Shown here: positions 35,707 through 59,465 of the stretch, piece by piece
Position numbering within the stretch: the stretch's first letter is position 1
Layout of the letters: every line of letters starts with the position of its first letter
From: Gadus chalcogrammus
Taxonomy: Eukaryota; Chordata; Actinopteri; Gadiformes; Gadidae
Reading direction: 5' to 3'
NCBI RefSeq assembly: GCF_026213295.1
Contig: NC_079419.1
Location: 14,324,990 to 14,388,989, forward strand
Length of the DNA: 64,000 bases
The notes under the pieces: model-generated
What the model was told of the DNA's origin: nothing
What the model saw: only the letters and a program-made list of their open reading frames with translations
Databases searched by the model: none
Translations under genes and position numbers: made by a program

Positions 35707-37560
35707 CCTGACACCATTACTGCTGCTTGAGGTCACAGGCGGGGGGGGGGGGGTGGGAGTAACAATACATACCATAAATAACAAACTCAACTCTTTATGG
35801 AAAAATATGGTACATACCTGCCGCTGCTCCTGAACGTTTCCGGGCCAAGAAGTGTTTGTTGGTCCTTCGGTGGGTCCAGACAGACGGGTCAGTCGAAGTA
35901 ATGAGTAATGGAGAAGCTCTGTCCAGCATCAAAGATTCATCGGCAGGCTGCTTCAGGTATCCTCGGCAACCAATGGGCACGCGGGTCGCCTCGTATCGGC
36001 AAGGCTTGATCGGGTTTCAGACGAGCTGGTCGGGCAGGCGATTCCCATAGCAACCTGTGGAGCGGGGCAAGTTGGAGATGGGGGGCTGAGTCCCCGCCCA
36101 TGACCTGTCAATCAAGGACATGTAGGCTGTATATATTTTTTATATTTATGATACAATTGGATACATAAAATCGACATAGTAAAGTCGTAATACCAGTAAA
36201 GGATACAGTATTTATGCCAAAAGTTATTGCAAGGTACTTAATTTTTAATATTTACAAAATCCTAATATTTTACACTAGCCAAAAGAACCAGAGGCAAGCA
36301 GAAGGTTTTCTTACTTATCTTTAGATGGAACGAGTTAAACCATCCACATTAGGAAAGCGGCGCAAGTATGGGTCTCTAAAACGGTATTAAAAAAGCTGTT
36401 TCAACTGACGACCTGAGGATGTCACCAAATTCACATGTCTGACTTCGATACATTCTTCCTAGAGGAGGCTCGAGCGAGCAAGTTACAGGCTAAGTGCTCG
36501 TTTAATATGAATATGTAATAGGTTTTAGAATATTGGCATCAAAATGTGTCTCTCTAAGAAAGTGTATCATGCCCTTACTAATAATAACCCTAATCCCATT
36601 CAGCCAACAGGGTTGAAAGCTCCAGCTCCGACACGTGAAGCAATTGGTTCACTTTATTATTGTTATTGTAATAATTATTTTATCTATTTCCGGCATTGGG
36701 GCCGAAATCTGTGAAAACCGTATGGAGTTTGGTTTAATTATAGGCTAATTGATGAATATTGAAATAAAAAAAACATGAAAACGCATTGGAGAAGATGCCC
36801 AGTGAAGCCCTCGTCCAATAGATGTAGGCGTTTTAAATGCACAACCCTTGATTAACCAATCATAGGAACCTTTTACGGTTCGGTCTAAAATGATTGGAGT
36901 TTGAAGGAGCGAGAGGTCCGTCATCGCGCCATCGTTGAAATGTTTGGGGAAGACAGCTAACAGTCGGTGAGAGATAAGGAAGGGACTGAGTTATGAACGC
37001 TATGAATCGTAGTTCGACCTGTTTTCTTCGGTGAATGGTTCAACTAATACCGTGCGTTCAAGCTCAATGGAAAATCATGTTACAACTGCGACGTTTTCTG
37101 TTCCAGGCTTTGCCGCTGTTCATCCGAGCGATGAGATGTCAACGGACTGGGTCCATGCTCTTATCTTTGGCTTCTACGATTCCAAAATCCGAACCGTTTA
37201 GGAATATTTTGAATTGTATTGCAACCGTATTTCATTGTGATTAGTAAAGTCACGACTGTTTCTGGAGCAGAGGTAACGTCAGGCCTATATGTTTGACGGC
37301 TTTCTGCAATATGAGGAAGCAATTGGTCGAGTTCCCTCTGTGATGCTATCGAAATCTTAAAAGATAATTGCCACACCATTTTGGACCAAATATGTAAAAG
37401 CTATGGCCCGTGGGAAACACAAAATGATCGAAGAAACATCCGTGTCAATATCGCCTTGAACGAACTCGAAATCCTGCGCTTTCTCTGCGAAAACTTCTGC
37501 CTGAGTTCATGGTGCATCGGTTACATCTCGATCGGATTTTAACCCGGCGTTGACTGTTCA
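35707..37560. promoter_or_regulatory. Divergent dnajc5b/pde7a promoter region
   Basis: dnajc5b reads left from 35706 and pde7a reads right from 37561. A G12 run lies at about 35741. An untranslated dnajc5b exon near 35820-36050 and a pde7a 5' UTR in about 36900-37560 are likely, but no TATA box or clear first-exon boundary was identified. Confidence 0.45.
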
Positions 37561-45916
<8,356 letters not shown>

Positions 45917-46325
45917 AGTCCTACCAGCCTTCCTAGACCCCCTCCCAAGACAAAGGAACGTAGACCACCTCTGAGAGACATGGGCACCTTCCTGGACTAC
46001 CTCCGTGACCACTTCCCTAGAGACCTCCCTAAACCCCCTGCTAGCGACATGGGTACCTAGAGAACCTCCTGGAACCTAGACCACCTTCTAGGATCCTCTC
46101 TAGACCACTTCCCTAGAGACCTCTCTAGACCACTTCCCTAGAGATATAGGAACCCATACCACCTCCACCGTAGAGACCTACCAGCCTCCCTAGACCACTC
46201 CCTACAGATATAGTAACCTAGACCACCTCCTAGAGACCTAGGACCCTTCCTAGACCTCCTCCCTACAGATATAGTAACCCGGACCACCTCCTAGAGACCT
46301 AGGAACCTTCCTAGACCACTTGCAA
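45917..46325 (+). repeat. Degenerate minisatellite in the pde7a 3' UTR
   Basis: Starting at the stop codon, units built from ctagaccacctcctagagac and variants repeat for about 400 bp. The last two units (about 46202-46262 and 46262-46320) are about 60 bp and nearly identical. Confidence 0.8.
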
Positions 46326-49022
46326 AGCTTTTACCTCAGGAAAGGAAAGCTTGTGGAAATGCGTCTCTCCCTTCTCTCGCTCTCCTTCGTCTTCTTACAC
46401 TTTTATTCTTTCTTCTTATTCTCTGTCTCCCTGTATCTCTCTCGCTCTCTATCTGCCTTTATCCTGCTTCCTTTTCGACGCCACCAACTAACCAATGACT
46501 ACTTTGTTATTTCATTTAATCGTATTTATTACATTGGGATGTATTCCCGGAGTACAGTTACATCGATCATTTACTACCTTACCAAAGTACTACGACAATG
46601 TATTCAAACTTAAGGTAATCCATGGATTACTACGTACCACAGTAATGCATAGATGTATTACTATATTGTGATGTTTCTGCTGACATATTATTTATTGTTG
46701 TGTGATTCAAGCTCTGGTATCAAAATGTTTCCTTTCGCTAACCGGAGCTTTCACAGGATTTATTGGGTCATTTCGTGGACTTTGAGGATTTAAGATAAGT
46801 TCCCACATTATCCTGAAGAGTTCAGAAACGGGGGGAAAATTGCTCAGACAGATTTATTTTATGTAGCGCTATAATTTAATATTGGAAACCCCAAATATGT
46901 AGCCAATGACGAAGAAGAAACATTGAACATGAAGATTGTTCCGGAGACCCGCGGTGGATGTTTGGAATGGGGCCAAGGGCGGGCAGACATTTTGTTACAT
47001 GCTAATTTAACTTAATTTAACCAATGGCTTAACTCGGTATTGGTTCTGGGGCAAAACGGTGCACATTCAGTCGAATTAATTACCACTTGCATAAAATGTT
47101 TGCTCTTTTGCTAAGGTAGACGAGAAACGCCATTCGATCGAGACGATTTCCTCTTTATTTGTATTTTTTTAAGGGTTTTTGGTTGATCGTTCCACTGTGA
47201 AAATGGACATGACTGTTGAGTTTGAATTACTATTCTTTTAATTGTGTTTTCCTTTTTCAAGGGCACATCTGTCATGTTTGGGGGGGGTGAAAAATAACAA
47301 TATTTACCAAATAATGGTAATATACGATGTGATACACCATCATGTGAAAAATCCAACTCTTTAAATCGGTATCTGTCACATTAGAGTGTTACGTTTTTAG
47401 CTTCTAAATGTTTGTATTTAACCGTCATTTCTTGGAAGAAACACTTGTTGCATTACATTCAGTTTTTCTTTTAAGAAGTTAGTCATTTTGCTTAGGTGGG
47501 GCTATTGTTCGTTCATCAAGATGTCGTGAACTCAAATCTTCCTTCAGTGGAGTTGTGGAACACAATTTGCTGTACTGGCTGCTTTCACCGGTACTGTTCT
47601 ATTGAAGGAGAATTAGTTAATGACGATGGGTAAAAACATGGAAGTCAGTCCGTTCTTGCAAGCATGATTAGGTTGCCAAGTGGAAACTTCCATTAAACTA
47701 TGCTGTTGCTGACAATTCCCCATACTTCAGATGGGAAACCCAAATGCACCAGCCATAACTGTAGATAGTCAATACACAATTTCTGACAATTTTTAAGAAG
47801 CCAGACCACAAACAGACCTTTTCATTTTTTGTCATAAAAGTTATGCTTTGTTTTTTGTTTAAAAGGCAGTTGGGGAATGGATAGATGGATGTTAAACTAT
47901 GCACTAATTTCTTAAGTGACCAAACAGATTTTTGTCTTAGTAAATCATTCACATGTGTACCGTTCGGCTTTTTGACATCTTTCATGTTGGTTTTTCTTTG
48001 TTTTCTTTAGACAACACAAAGTTGTAGAAGGACGCAGGTGCTTTTCATAGTAAAGTGAAATTTGTATTTTCTGAAAATGCCAAGACTTTTTGATGCAAGT
48101 CACCTGTGTGAAGGAACTTCCATGACAAACTATTTTGTGAAAATCTTGCCAAATATTGATATTTTGCTATATTTGCCAGTTATTACATTTTCAATAATAA
48201 AATGAATTGACTCTTTTGCGGCATAAATAATACTTAACTACACTGTGATCCAAGCCATTTCAACACAATGCAAAGGTTTATGCTAAATGTAAGTATATGC
48301 ATTAGTGATCTTTAACCACATTAATTTATCTTCGAAGCTATACACTTGGAGTATTCAGAATGGTTGATATAGTGACGAAAAATCAGGTATGTTTTCTGAT
48401 GGATGTGTAGTGACGGGTCGTTGCCGGGGAACGAGTTGTCTCGAATAGCTCAGCTAGGCTCAACTACGGTATATGAAGAGCCGGCTCTTATCGGTGAGCT
48501 GAGCCAAATTATCAGACTCAATGAAAAAAGACGGAAAGCCCATCAACTTTTCCTAGGGCGTTGGCTCTTTAAATCCTACAACATTCTGAACGGATGGCCG
48601 GCGAGGTCAGCTGAACACTCAATATCCAATCACAGACGCGCATTTTAACAGCTGACACTTTTTTTCGTCTCCGACCAGGAAGCATAGCCAACAACAATCA
48701 AGTCGCATACCCTTTCATTATGTAGCTTTACGTGTCAGTCTATTCGCGGTCTATGCGTTTGATTATGATACAGAATACTTGTTATTGTATCATGTTATGT
48801 TATCGTTGTGCTGTCATGTGATCCTTGGTGACAGTTCATTGAATAACCCAACTAGCCATCCTCACTCGCCTTGTGGTCGCCGCTCCCGAAACGCTCGTGG
48901 TAAGTGCCAACGTTGCTGGCAGCCGATGTTAATACTACACTGTGGTCATTGGCATTTGCCAGTGGCGTTAGCGTGTCCGTTTTATAGCTCCAAATGAGCG
49001 TAAATGAGTTTAAACGCATATA
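46326..49022. other. pde7a 3' UTR and intergenic space
   Basis: No gene recognised. AT-rich, with a candidate polyadenylation signal (aataaaatg near 48198). A segment at about 48400-48660 with gaacgagttgtctcg and gagccggctc looks like a fish repeat, but its ends were not found. MTFR1, expected here by human synteny, was not seen. Confidence 0.5.
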
Positions 49023-49974
49023 GGCGCAGTCAGGGGCGTTGCTAGACCTAGAGTTTTACTGGGGCAAAGGCCCCCAACTGCCAACATTTTTTTTTTTACG
49101 TGTGCACAATATGAAATAGATGGATACAGAAGGGTATGTACAAGCTTCAAAATCATTGTCACTGTCATATTGTAGGCTATATTAAAGCACTGGTAAAGGT
49201 AAAGACGCAAAGATGGATTCATGAGTACCGTACAATTATATTTATTTAAACACATACACATCTCAAAGATTTACAAATAAGGTAACTGACAAATAAACAA
49301 AAAGTCTCTTTATGACCTTCACCTCTTTATCAGGAGAAGTCTACACATCTATATTTATTTAGAAGCTGTGTGGAAACAGCATAATTTTGCCAGAACGACA
49401 TGTACTAAAAAGGCAAGAAACAAGGTTTAAAACTAATAGAATTTCTGACTTAAGGTGAGGTGGCTCATTGCCACCAATCAACCTGGAAAATGTTATAGAA
49501 CCATCAAAGCTCTTAAATTAAACTAAATAAGGCCATACACTACTGCATAGAGCCTTTTTTAATGATTATTTTTTCACTATTAAGCTGTATCGCCGCGCCT
49601 TCATGGTGGCAAAGCGGTCAATAACGTGGCTTTGACTCACTTTGCATAGTTGCTCCTTTTCAATGGACAAAAGAGAAAGTTGGTGAAGCCTTCCTTGCCC
49701 CATGGTTGACCTAAGCCAGGTGTGGAGCCTTCTCGACACACTGAAAGATCGCTCACAACTACAACTGTTTACAGGAATTGTGAGTGCAATGATCTGAATT
49801 ATCTGTGTCAGTGTTGGGAACATTGTTGGATCCATATATGTTAAAAACACCCTGTATATCCATAATTTCCTTTTTTGTGTTAAGGAAGTTTTTGTCCACT
49901 AAAACTTCCTCAAGTTTTGAAGACAGACAATTTTTCATTCATTATTCATTTTCCGCGTGTGTGCGTGCACGCAT

Positions 49975-50110
<136 letters not shown>

Positions 50111-50627
50111 ATAAAACTACAGGCTACAGACGCTCAGTATTGAAAAACTGGTGCTAATTATGTGGGCAACATTCTTTAACAGCAATCAAGTTGTCATTGT
50201 TTGTGTCAAACAAGTTGTGAATTTGTTGTAACGTTAAAAAAGGAGATGACTTACTCTGGGCTGTTTCCAGCTCCCGTGGTTTCCAACGAAACATGATCAA
50301 CAAAAAAACAAGGAATTGAAAGCTACTTACAATATGCCTAGGTTACATTAATTTCCCCTGATGGCAGCAATGTTCCACTTTCAGCTGGAATTCACGGTAG
50401 GCCTACATCAAAACCACGTGTCTTCTTTAGATTTCAGTTCCCTTTATTTATTCACACAGTTCAGCAGCGGCATTTATTCAGAATCAGAGCCCAAATTAAA
50501 GCTGCATTACCCAGCAGAAAAATAGATGCACTATAAATGGTTTTGTAGGCCTATAGCAGTCACGAACATGAGCATAGTTGTGGAAATGCTGGTGTTAGAA
50601 AACAAAGTTGACGGGAATTAAAGTGCT

Positions 50628-50887
50628 GCAAATCTAGCATTAAAGGTTAATTTAAGAAGCTTCTCACCAGTCATTTGTCGCCTGGTCGCAGTGTCGAGTT
50701 TTTTTTTAAAGTAGTTCACTAGTCGTAGCGTGCAAATAAATTGCAGTGTCAGAATTCTGAGAATTTTGTCAGCATTCAGATTTCTCAGAATTCTCTTACA
50801 CTGCAAATTAAAGCACTACTACTAGCAAACTAGTTTCAGCGTGACAGGAGAGAACTTCCTTAAATTAACCTTTAATGCTAGATTTGC
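50628..50887. repeat. 260-bp imperfect hairpin nested in the hAT element
   Basis: The arms begin gcaaatctagcattaaaggt (50628) and end with the inverse acctttaatgctagatttgc (50887). The arms continue with partial pairing towards a centre rich in gaattct words. Probably a MITE inserted in, or acquired by, the hAT copy. Confidence 0.75.
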
Positions 50888-51577
50888 ATCAACGCTATTG
50901 TGTGAATTAGTATGGTTCTCTTTCATGGAAGCCGGAAGTGGGAGATTCCTTATTTTTTTTACCATTATTGTTTTATTAACAAATTTCTCCTACAGGGGAT
51001 TGATAAAGTTCTATCTAGACTATTGAACAGAAAGAAACACTTGGTCATACTTTACACACTTTACCACTGAAACATTCAGAAGAGTCACGTGGACGAATCC
51101 GTAAATAACTGATTTTTTTCATTGGTTGTTGCGTTAAATCTTACCCAGATACAATAGGGCTATTTTCTGATTGGCTTTTATGTAGCCCCTTTCGTTTTTT
51201 GATTGGCTGGTAAGAGGCAGGCTCGACTGAAGACTCCCGAGGCAGCAGGAGATGTACTTGATGAATCCTGTCGATTCCATAGCGAGTGCGGCGCTTCTGC
51301 AGTTTAATTTAATAATGATCAATGGAATTTTACTGGGGCACTGGAGACTTTTACTGGGGCACGTGCCCCAGTAAAAAGGGGCTGACGACGCCTCTGGGCG
51401 CAGTCTACCCACCAGCACGTCAAGTCTGAGAATGAATGTCCTCCAGCCAATCAAATGCATATCAACTAAACCCGTGGCATATAAGGAATAAAAAAGCTCA
51501 GTTAGGCTTATTTCAAACAGATGCAAGTATACAGGAATATGGGCTTCATTGGCTTTTCAAATGAAATACATTTTCTT

Positions 51578-51720
<143 letters not shown>

Positions 51721-51802
51721 CTGTTCTGAATTTGTTGAATTTATCCCAGTCGTGTTCTTCTGTGGTGTCCAGGTGGTTTTATATTTAGAGGCAGCAGCAG
51801 CC

Positions 51803-54672
51803 ATGAGCGGGGAAGCCGAGGCTCTGCTGGTCGTGAACCAGCTGCGGGATCTGGCTGCAGACCCCATGAACCGGAGAGCAATCGTCCAGGACCAAGGCTG
51901 CTTGCCCGGACTCATCCTGTTCTTGGACCATCCCAACCCGCAAGTCGTTTACTCTGCCCTGCTTGTGAGTGTGACTTCATAGTGATGTGTGTTCATACAT
52001 GCCACTTTCAGCCTCTGTTGTTATGATTGGGTGCAACTTTCAGCCTCTGTTGCTGGCTCCATTGTCACCACCAGGCGCTGAGGTACTTGGCAGAATGTCG
52101 TGCCAACAGAGAGAAGATGGAGGGTGAGCTGGGCATGATGCTGAGCCTCCAGAACGTCAAACAGAAGTAAGGGTTTGAGAATTACAATCCATGTCAAAAT
52201 AAACCCCCGCTGGTGACATCACATGTGGGCGCATCCAAATGTACAATGGCTGTAATGGGAAAATTATATTTTCAAATTCTGTTTCTCTCACTGCCATTTG
52301 TTGGGTGTGCCTTTCCCTGACCCCCTTGGTGTGGTCAGCTCCAACTGATGAGGCATCGCTACGTCTTCCCCTTTATGACATAATGGGGAAGTCGTCTATT
52401 GTTTACTACCATCTGGTTAACCAATGCTATTGTTTTTTTGGGAAGAAGAGCTGTTCTCAGCATTCATGAGACCTCGATCGATCACACACACACACACACA
52501 TCTGAGGCCTCAGATTATTGTATGTTATATGTAATTATTGTTTGGATGACTCTTCATTTTTGATGACTCTTTATTCTTAAACAGTTTGTACAGAACAATT
52601 GGCGTGGTGCAAATTCCCACCACAATGGCTTTATCAACCTACCCAGTGGACTGTACCAACCCGGTTGGCGTGTCTACCCATCATGTATTCAGCTGGTCAG
52701 TGCCATGTGTCACTGCAAGAATACCTGAGCACTCATCCCATGTGTTGTGTTGTGTCACAGATCCACCACCCCGGGGGAGACGAAGCTTCTGGCCTCGGAG
52801 GTATACGAGCTGCTCCAGGCATCCAGCGGGCCAGAGTCCGACCGGGCTGAAGGAGCTCCGTCTGGTAGGAGGAAAGCCCAGTTCTTTCTGGGCTCCACCA
52901 ACAAGCGGGCCAAGACAGTGGTATTGCATATAGACGGGCTGGATGACTCTGTAAGTGGGCCCACAGTCAAAACAACAACGCATGTCCACAAAGCATGCAA
53001 ACATAAAGGAGGTTGGCGTGTTTGTTTTCATAAGAGTGTCCCTCTCACAGCATCCTCATGCTCTCAACAGAGTCGCAGGACTCTGTGCGAAGAGGCCCTG
53101 CTGAAGATCCGCGGGGTTATTAGTTTCACCTTTCAGATGGCTGTCAAGAGGTGCATCGTTCGAATCCGCTCCGACCTCAAGGCGGAGGTGAGGCTCTTCC
53201 TTTCAGGTCATCTCATGCAGCCCATCCCTAATTCGGATATGCATCATTTGATACCCTATTAGAAGGCAGCGCTTTTTTCAATTTCTTTGTCCCACTAGGG
53301 GAAATTTATTTTGCAGCCATGTTCACAAAATGACACACACAAGAGGCGACTTCCAAATCTTACCCCACAGAAGCTTAAAGGTTTGGTATGGAATTCTCTT
53401 TTTTGGCCATTTTTGCAAAATGACTTGAAATCCTTATCATAACCCACTTACAGCCACTGAGTTAGAAGTACTGACATGAAAATTAAACAAGTCGATCATC
53501 TGTGGAACGGGCAGGGCTCGAAAAACTCCAGCTAACCCCCCCCCCCCCCCCCCCGAGTGGCATTGGACAGTAAGTACGTCAATCAAACGGTCGTACTGCA
53601 CTCCCGCTCCCCGCGTGACCCCTTCGTGCACGTACTCAAACCTCGTGACCCAGAGCAAGCTTCTGTTTGTTGCTATCCAGCGGTAGCTACTGGAGCTAGC
53701 TAGCTAGCTAATGACTCGCTCTCGCGCATCTGTGTTCGCTCGTGCATGATTGCGCGTCCATGTACTTGGAATGGGTAGAGTCAGCGTTGAAGGAGAGGGG
53801 GTAGGACCATTTCAGTTGTGTATTTTCAAAATCTGCTGGCATTTCGCAAATCCCATACCCAACCTTTAAGCTATAGTTCTGTAACATAGTATGTAACATA
53901 CATTGTTGCATACATTATCTGTGGGGTTTGGCTTTGTTGAGCAATGGGATGGCTGAGGGGATTAGGCTTCAGCTGAAAAGTAGCGGGGGAGTGGGTGAGT
54001 AATGTCCTGTGATATTGCATGACTGATTCGTGTGATGGCTTTGATGTTAAGTTCTTGTATACAGTGAGCATGGCGAAGAAGCAAGTGGAGCAGTACAATA
54101 TAATTTGTTGAACAATGCTGGTATACAGTAGTAGGAGTAAATGTATACCACTATAATCTAGAAGAAAAATGATCTGTGCGGTGTGTCCTCTAGGCGCTGG
54201 CGTCGGCCATTGCCTCTACCGAAGTTCTGACAGCCCAGCAGGTGGTGAAGGGAGAGAATGGCCAAGAGGTTAGTTCTGCAACTGGTGTCTCCCACAGTTG
54301 TGCCACTCTTGAACATGTGCATGTCCTACATCGACCCCGGTGCTTTCGGAAATAAAAGGTTGTTCAGCAACTAGACTCTTAATTAGTAAAACAGTCCTAT
54401 AGTTGTTAATGGTTGACATTAAACTCAATGTTCGACTTGAAGCATTCCCTCAACTACGCCCTTTGTTAAATTTTGCTCAGATTTTGATCCCCTTCACGGA
54501 GGACGGCTCTCTACAGGTGGAGCAGAACGTGGACCTGCCGGACTATCTGCCCGAGGAGGAGGCCCAGGCCGAGGAGCCCGACAAGGCAGTGACCCGGGTG
54601 GGCAACGGGCAGGATGGCGCTACCTGGCTAGGCACCGCTGCCAACTTCCTGTCTCGTTCCTTCTACTGGTGA
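51803..54672 (+). CDS. armc1: Armadillo repeat-containing protein 1
   Basis: ARMC1 is a conserved cytosolic and mitochondria-associated protein linked to mitochondrial distribution. Six coding exons: 51803-51964, 52075-52166, 52761-52950, 53071-53187, 54194-54268 and 54481-54672. They sum to 828 nt, or 275 residues (human 282). It begins [20 protein letters not shown], then [23 protein letters not shown] (armadillo repeat region), [62 protein letters not shown] and RIRSDLKAE (heavy-metal-associated-like fold). It ends [12 protein letters not shown], identical to human. The N-terminus is shorter than the human one. No frame break. The same strand as pde7a matches human relative orientation. 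Confidence 0.97.
53374..53870. mobile_element. MITE in armc1 intron 4
   Basis: Inverted ends cttaaaggtttggtatg and catacccaacctttaag. The interior has a C18 run (about 53537-53554) and tandem gctagcta. No coding content; class not determined. Confidence 0.65.
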
Positions 54673-56876
<2,204 letters not shown>

Positions 56877-56947
56877 ATGTCGTGTATTCTGCTGCTGGTG
56901 CTGGTTGGCGTCCTGTCCCTCGCGTGGCTGCTAGGACGGCGGAGAAG
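56877..56947 (+). CDS. cyp7b1: Probable first coding exon of cyp7b1 (cytochrome P450 7B1), partial
   Basis: ATG starts MSCILLLVLVGVLSLAWLLG followed by RRR and a strong donor AG|GTGAGTG. A hydrophobic N-terminal anchor ending in arginines just before the first intron is the layout of CYP7A1 and CYP7B1. CYP7B1 is the oxysterol 7-alpha-hydroxylase of the ER. CYP7B1 is the neighbour of ARMC1 in human, with the same relative orientation. No second exon (GEPP motif) was found up to 64000, so the gene would continue beyond the window or have a long first intron. The call rests on synteny plus 23 residues. Confidence 0.6.
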
Positions 56948-57944
56948 GTGAGTGTTAAGGAAAGAAAACATGGAAAGTAGTAAGCGCGGTCGCATAATGG
57001 GATACAACTCCGCAGAGATCTGCTGGAAGTGTGGAACGTGCTGGAACGGTTACCTTTGGGAAGTGTTCTCCGGTGGTGGGACAACTTCACCTGCCACCTA
57101 AATAATTTCGGTTAACGGCTTAACAACTGCTGAGATGTTGAAGTACCCGATCTGTTTGATCTCAGGCGTGTTTAGTATCTTTTAAAAAAAATAATCTTTC
57201 AAATTATTAGTTGATACTCGAAAACCAGTATAAAGTATTAAAACAACAATCAGACCAGACTCCTATGGTGGATTACAGATGTTGTGGTTTCGGGATAGTT
57301 CGGGATATTTCACGCGTTTTGAATTTCGTTCTCTCAATATATCTCTACAACGAAAAGTCTTTCCCACAAGGCAATCGATTGGCTTGAGCGACAGTCTGTC
57401 ACCAAAGCCAGAGACGCGTCATCTTTGTTGACTCCAATTGAAAAAAATATATACCGGCATATTAAATAAATAACAAACATATGTTTTATTGTCTCCTGTC
57501 TGAATATGATATCATTTAAAATGTTCTACTGCAGATTCCTGCACATCCAAGTCAAAGAGAGACACGTTAGCAAGCAAAGAGTGAACAATAAAGTGGTTTT
57601 AAATGTAAATGTCTATCATTGTATAGGCTATATTAATGAGTTCAGGGTGCATATTAATTGTACCCAGAAAGATTTATTTAATTAAATATATTTGCAATTG
57701 ATTTCCTAAATCAACTCGATAACATCATGCTGTTGCTGGGCCATTGACCCATTTTGGCAATCATTATTGATCCCGGTGGTTTGACCCGTTCTTCTGTCAT
57801 ATCTGAAATTCATAAAGATTACATTTGTCAACAATAGATTACGTAGCCCCCTAGTTATCATGGGATAAACAATATTGAAACAACCAGGTTATAAAGAAAT
57901 TGTGAGAAAATAATTCTAACTGAATTTTTAATTAACATTTACCT

Positions 57945-57985
57945 TTAGGCCATTAGGCAGACGCTTTTATCGAAAGCCGGGTAAA
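57945..57985 (-). mobile_element. SINE/L2 tail fragment
   Basis: ccattaggcagacgctttta followed by tcgaaagc is the reverse complement of the tail seen in the SINE at 20542-20790. Confidence 0.65.
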
Positions 57986-57994
57986 ATAAGTACA

Positions 57995-58745
57995 GGGAAT
58001 TTATTTGTAGATATCTGTAATTCCAGTTTAATGCGACTCAATTCAAGGTATCAACATCCCTTTTCAGATATCTTAAATTAAGATTTGACTAGGTGAAATG
58101 ACGTTGTAGATATCTAGATATCTACAATTCAGTTGCAGATATCCGTAATTCACATAGTGGATATCTGCAATTGAATTGTAGATATCTGTAATGAGTAACC
58201 CCATAGACATGAATGGCAACCATAGAGTTGCAGATATCTCAAATTTTAGATATCTCTTATCAAAATTAATTTCTAGACATCTATTACTTGATTATAGATA
58301 TCTACAATTAAATTATGACTATCCCTAACTCCAGTTTGAGAGTGCTACAATGTCATGTTGTCATAATTCCAGTTAGAGATATCTACAACGTCATTTCGCC
58401 TAGTCAAAACTTAATTTAAGATATCTGAAAAGGTACATGTAGATATCTTGAATTGAGGTGAATTAAAGATATCTTGAACTGGAATTGTGACTAGTCATAA
58501 TCAAATTGTAGATATCTCAAACTGGAATTACAGATATCTACAATTCAGTTGTAGTTATCCGTAATTCAAATCTGTAATGAGAAACCCCATAGACATGAAT
58601 GGCAAAAGTGACGTCATTTATCCTAGGAGGAATTTCTTAGTGGATATCTGAAATGACAATTGTGGATAGGAAGAATGTAGTTGCGGATATCCGAAGTGTC
58701 AATTTTGACTAGGCAAAACTGAATTACAGATATCTGCAACCCATA
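57995..58745. repeat. GATATC-rich palindromic repeat array
   Basis: About 750 bp with at least 18 GATATC cores in units like ttgtagatatctacaattca. Larger symmetry exists: aagatttgactaggtgaaat near 58081 is inverted at about 58394 (atttcgcctagtcaaaactt). The segment aaccccatagacatgaatgg occurs directly repeated near 58198 and 58583. No coding content. Confidence 0.85.
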
Positions 58746-58812
58746 TCCAGTCTAGTGAATTTATGTAAAATTGGCTTGCCATAGGTGAGTGACTTTTAGG
58801 TGAGCCAAAGAA

Positions 58813-58843
<31 letters not shown>

Positions 58844-59465
58844 TGCGTTACTCGCGCGATAAAAAAATGAACGCTTTTAAAATTGGTTTGCGTTAACGCG
58901 TTTAACTGACAGCACTAATCTAAACGAAATGAAGCAACTGACCCAGATTTCAAACTGCATTTGAAATAGACCTTGAGACTCACAACAAATGAACGCTATA
59001 GGACAGTGATCATGATCTGCCTCAATATCAGAATAACAAGCATAGGTCAAATAGCAATAACTGGTGGAATGACCATAAAGTAGGTCTGTATGTGCCGTGT
59101 ATTAAGCTTGTCCAGGCCCTGCAAGTTAGGATGTAGGCTATGAATCTGAATACATTTTTAGGTAGGGGCCATCCCCAAAATGCACCAGCATACAGGAAAT
59201 CACATCTACTGAATTCCAATTTTCTGAGACAGTGACCAGTAGGTCCATGTGAGGGCAATCTTTCCCTGGCATTAGGAGGATCTCAGTCTTGTTGAAGTTA
59301 AGCTTCAGGTGATGGGAAGTCGTCCAAGTGCTGACGTCTGCCAGACATTCTGAGATGTCTCAACCAGGGTTTTGTCAGAGGAGGGGGAAAGAGAGGAATA
59401 GCGTGTCGTCAGCGTAGCAGTGATATGAAAAACGTTCTGATGTGATTACAGAGCCAAGGGATCTG

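Noticed and set aside
57995..58745. CRISPR-like array
   Set aside because: The repeats vary, are palindromic and unevenly spaced; there are no unique spacers of constant length, and the DNA is vertebrate.
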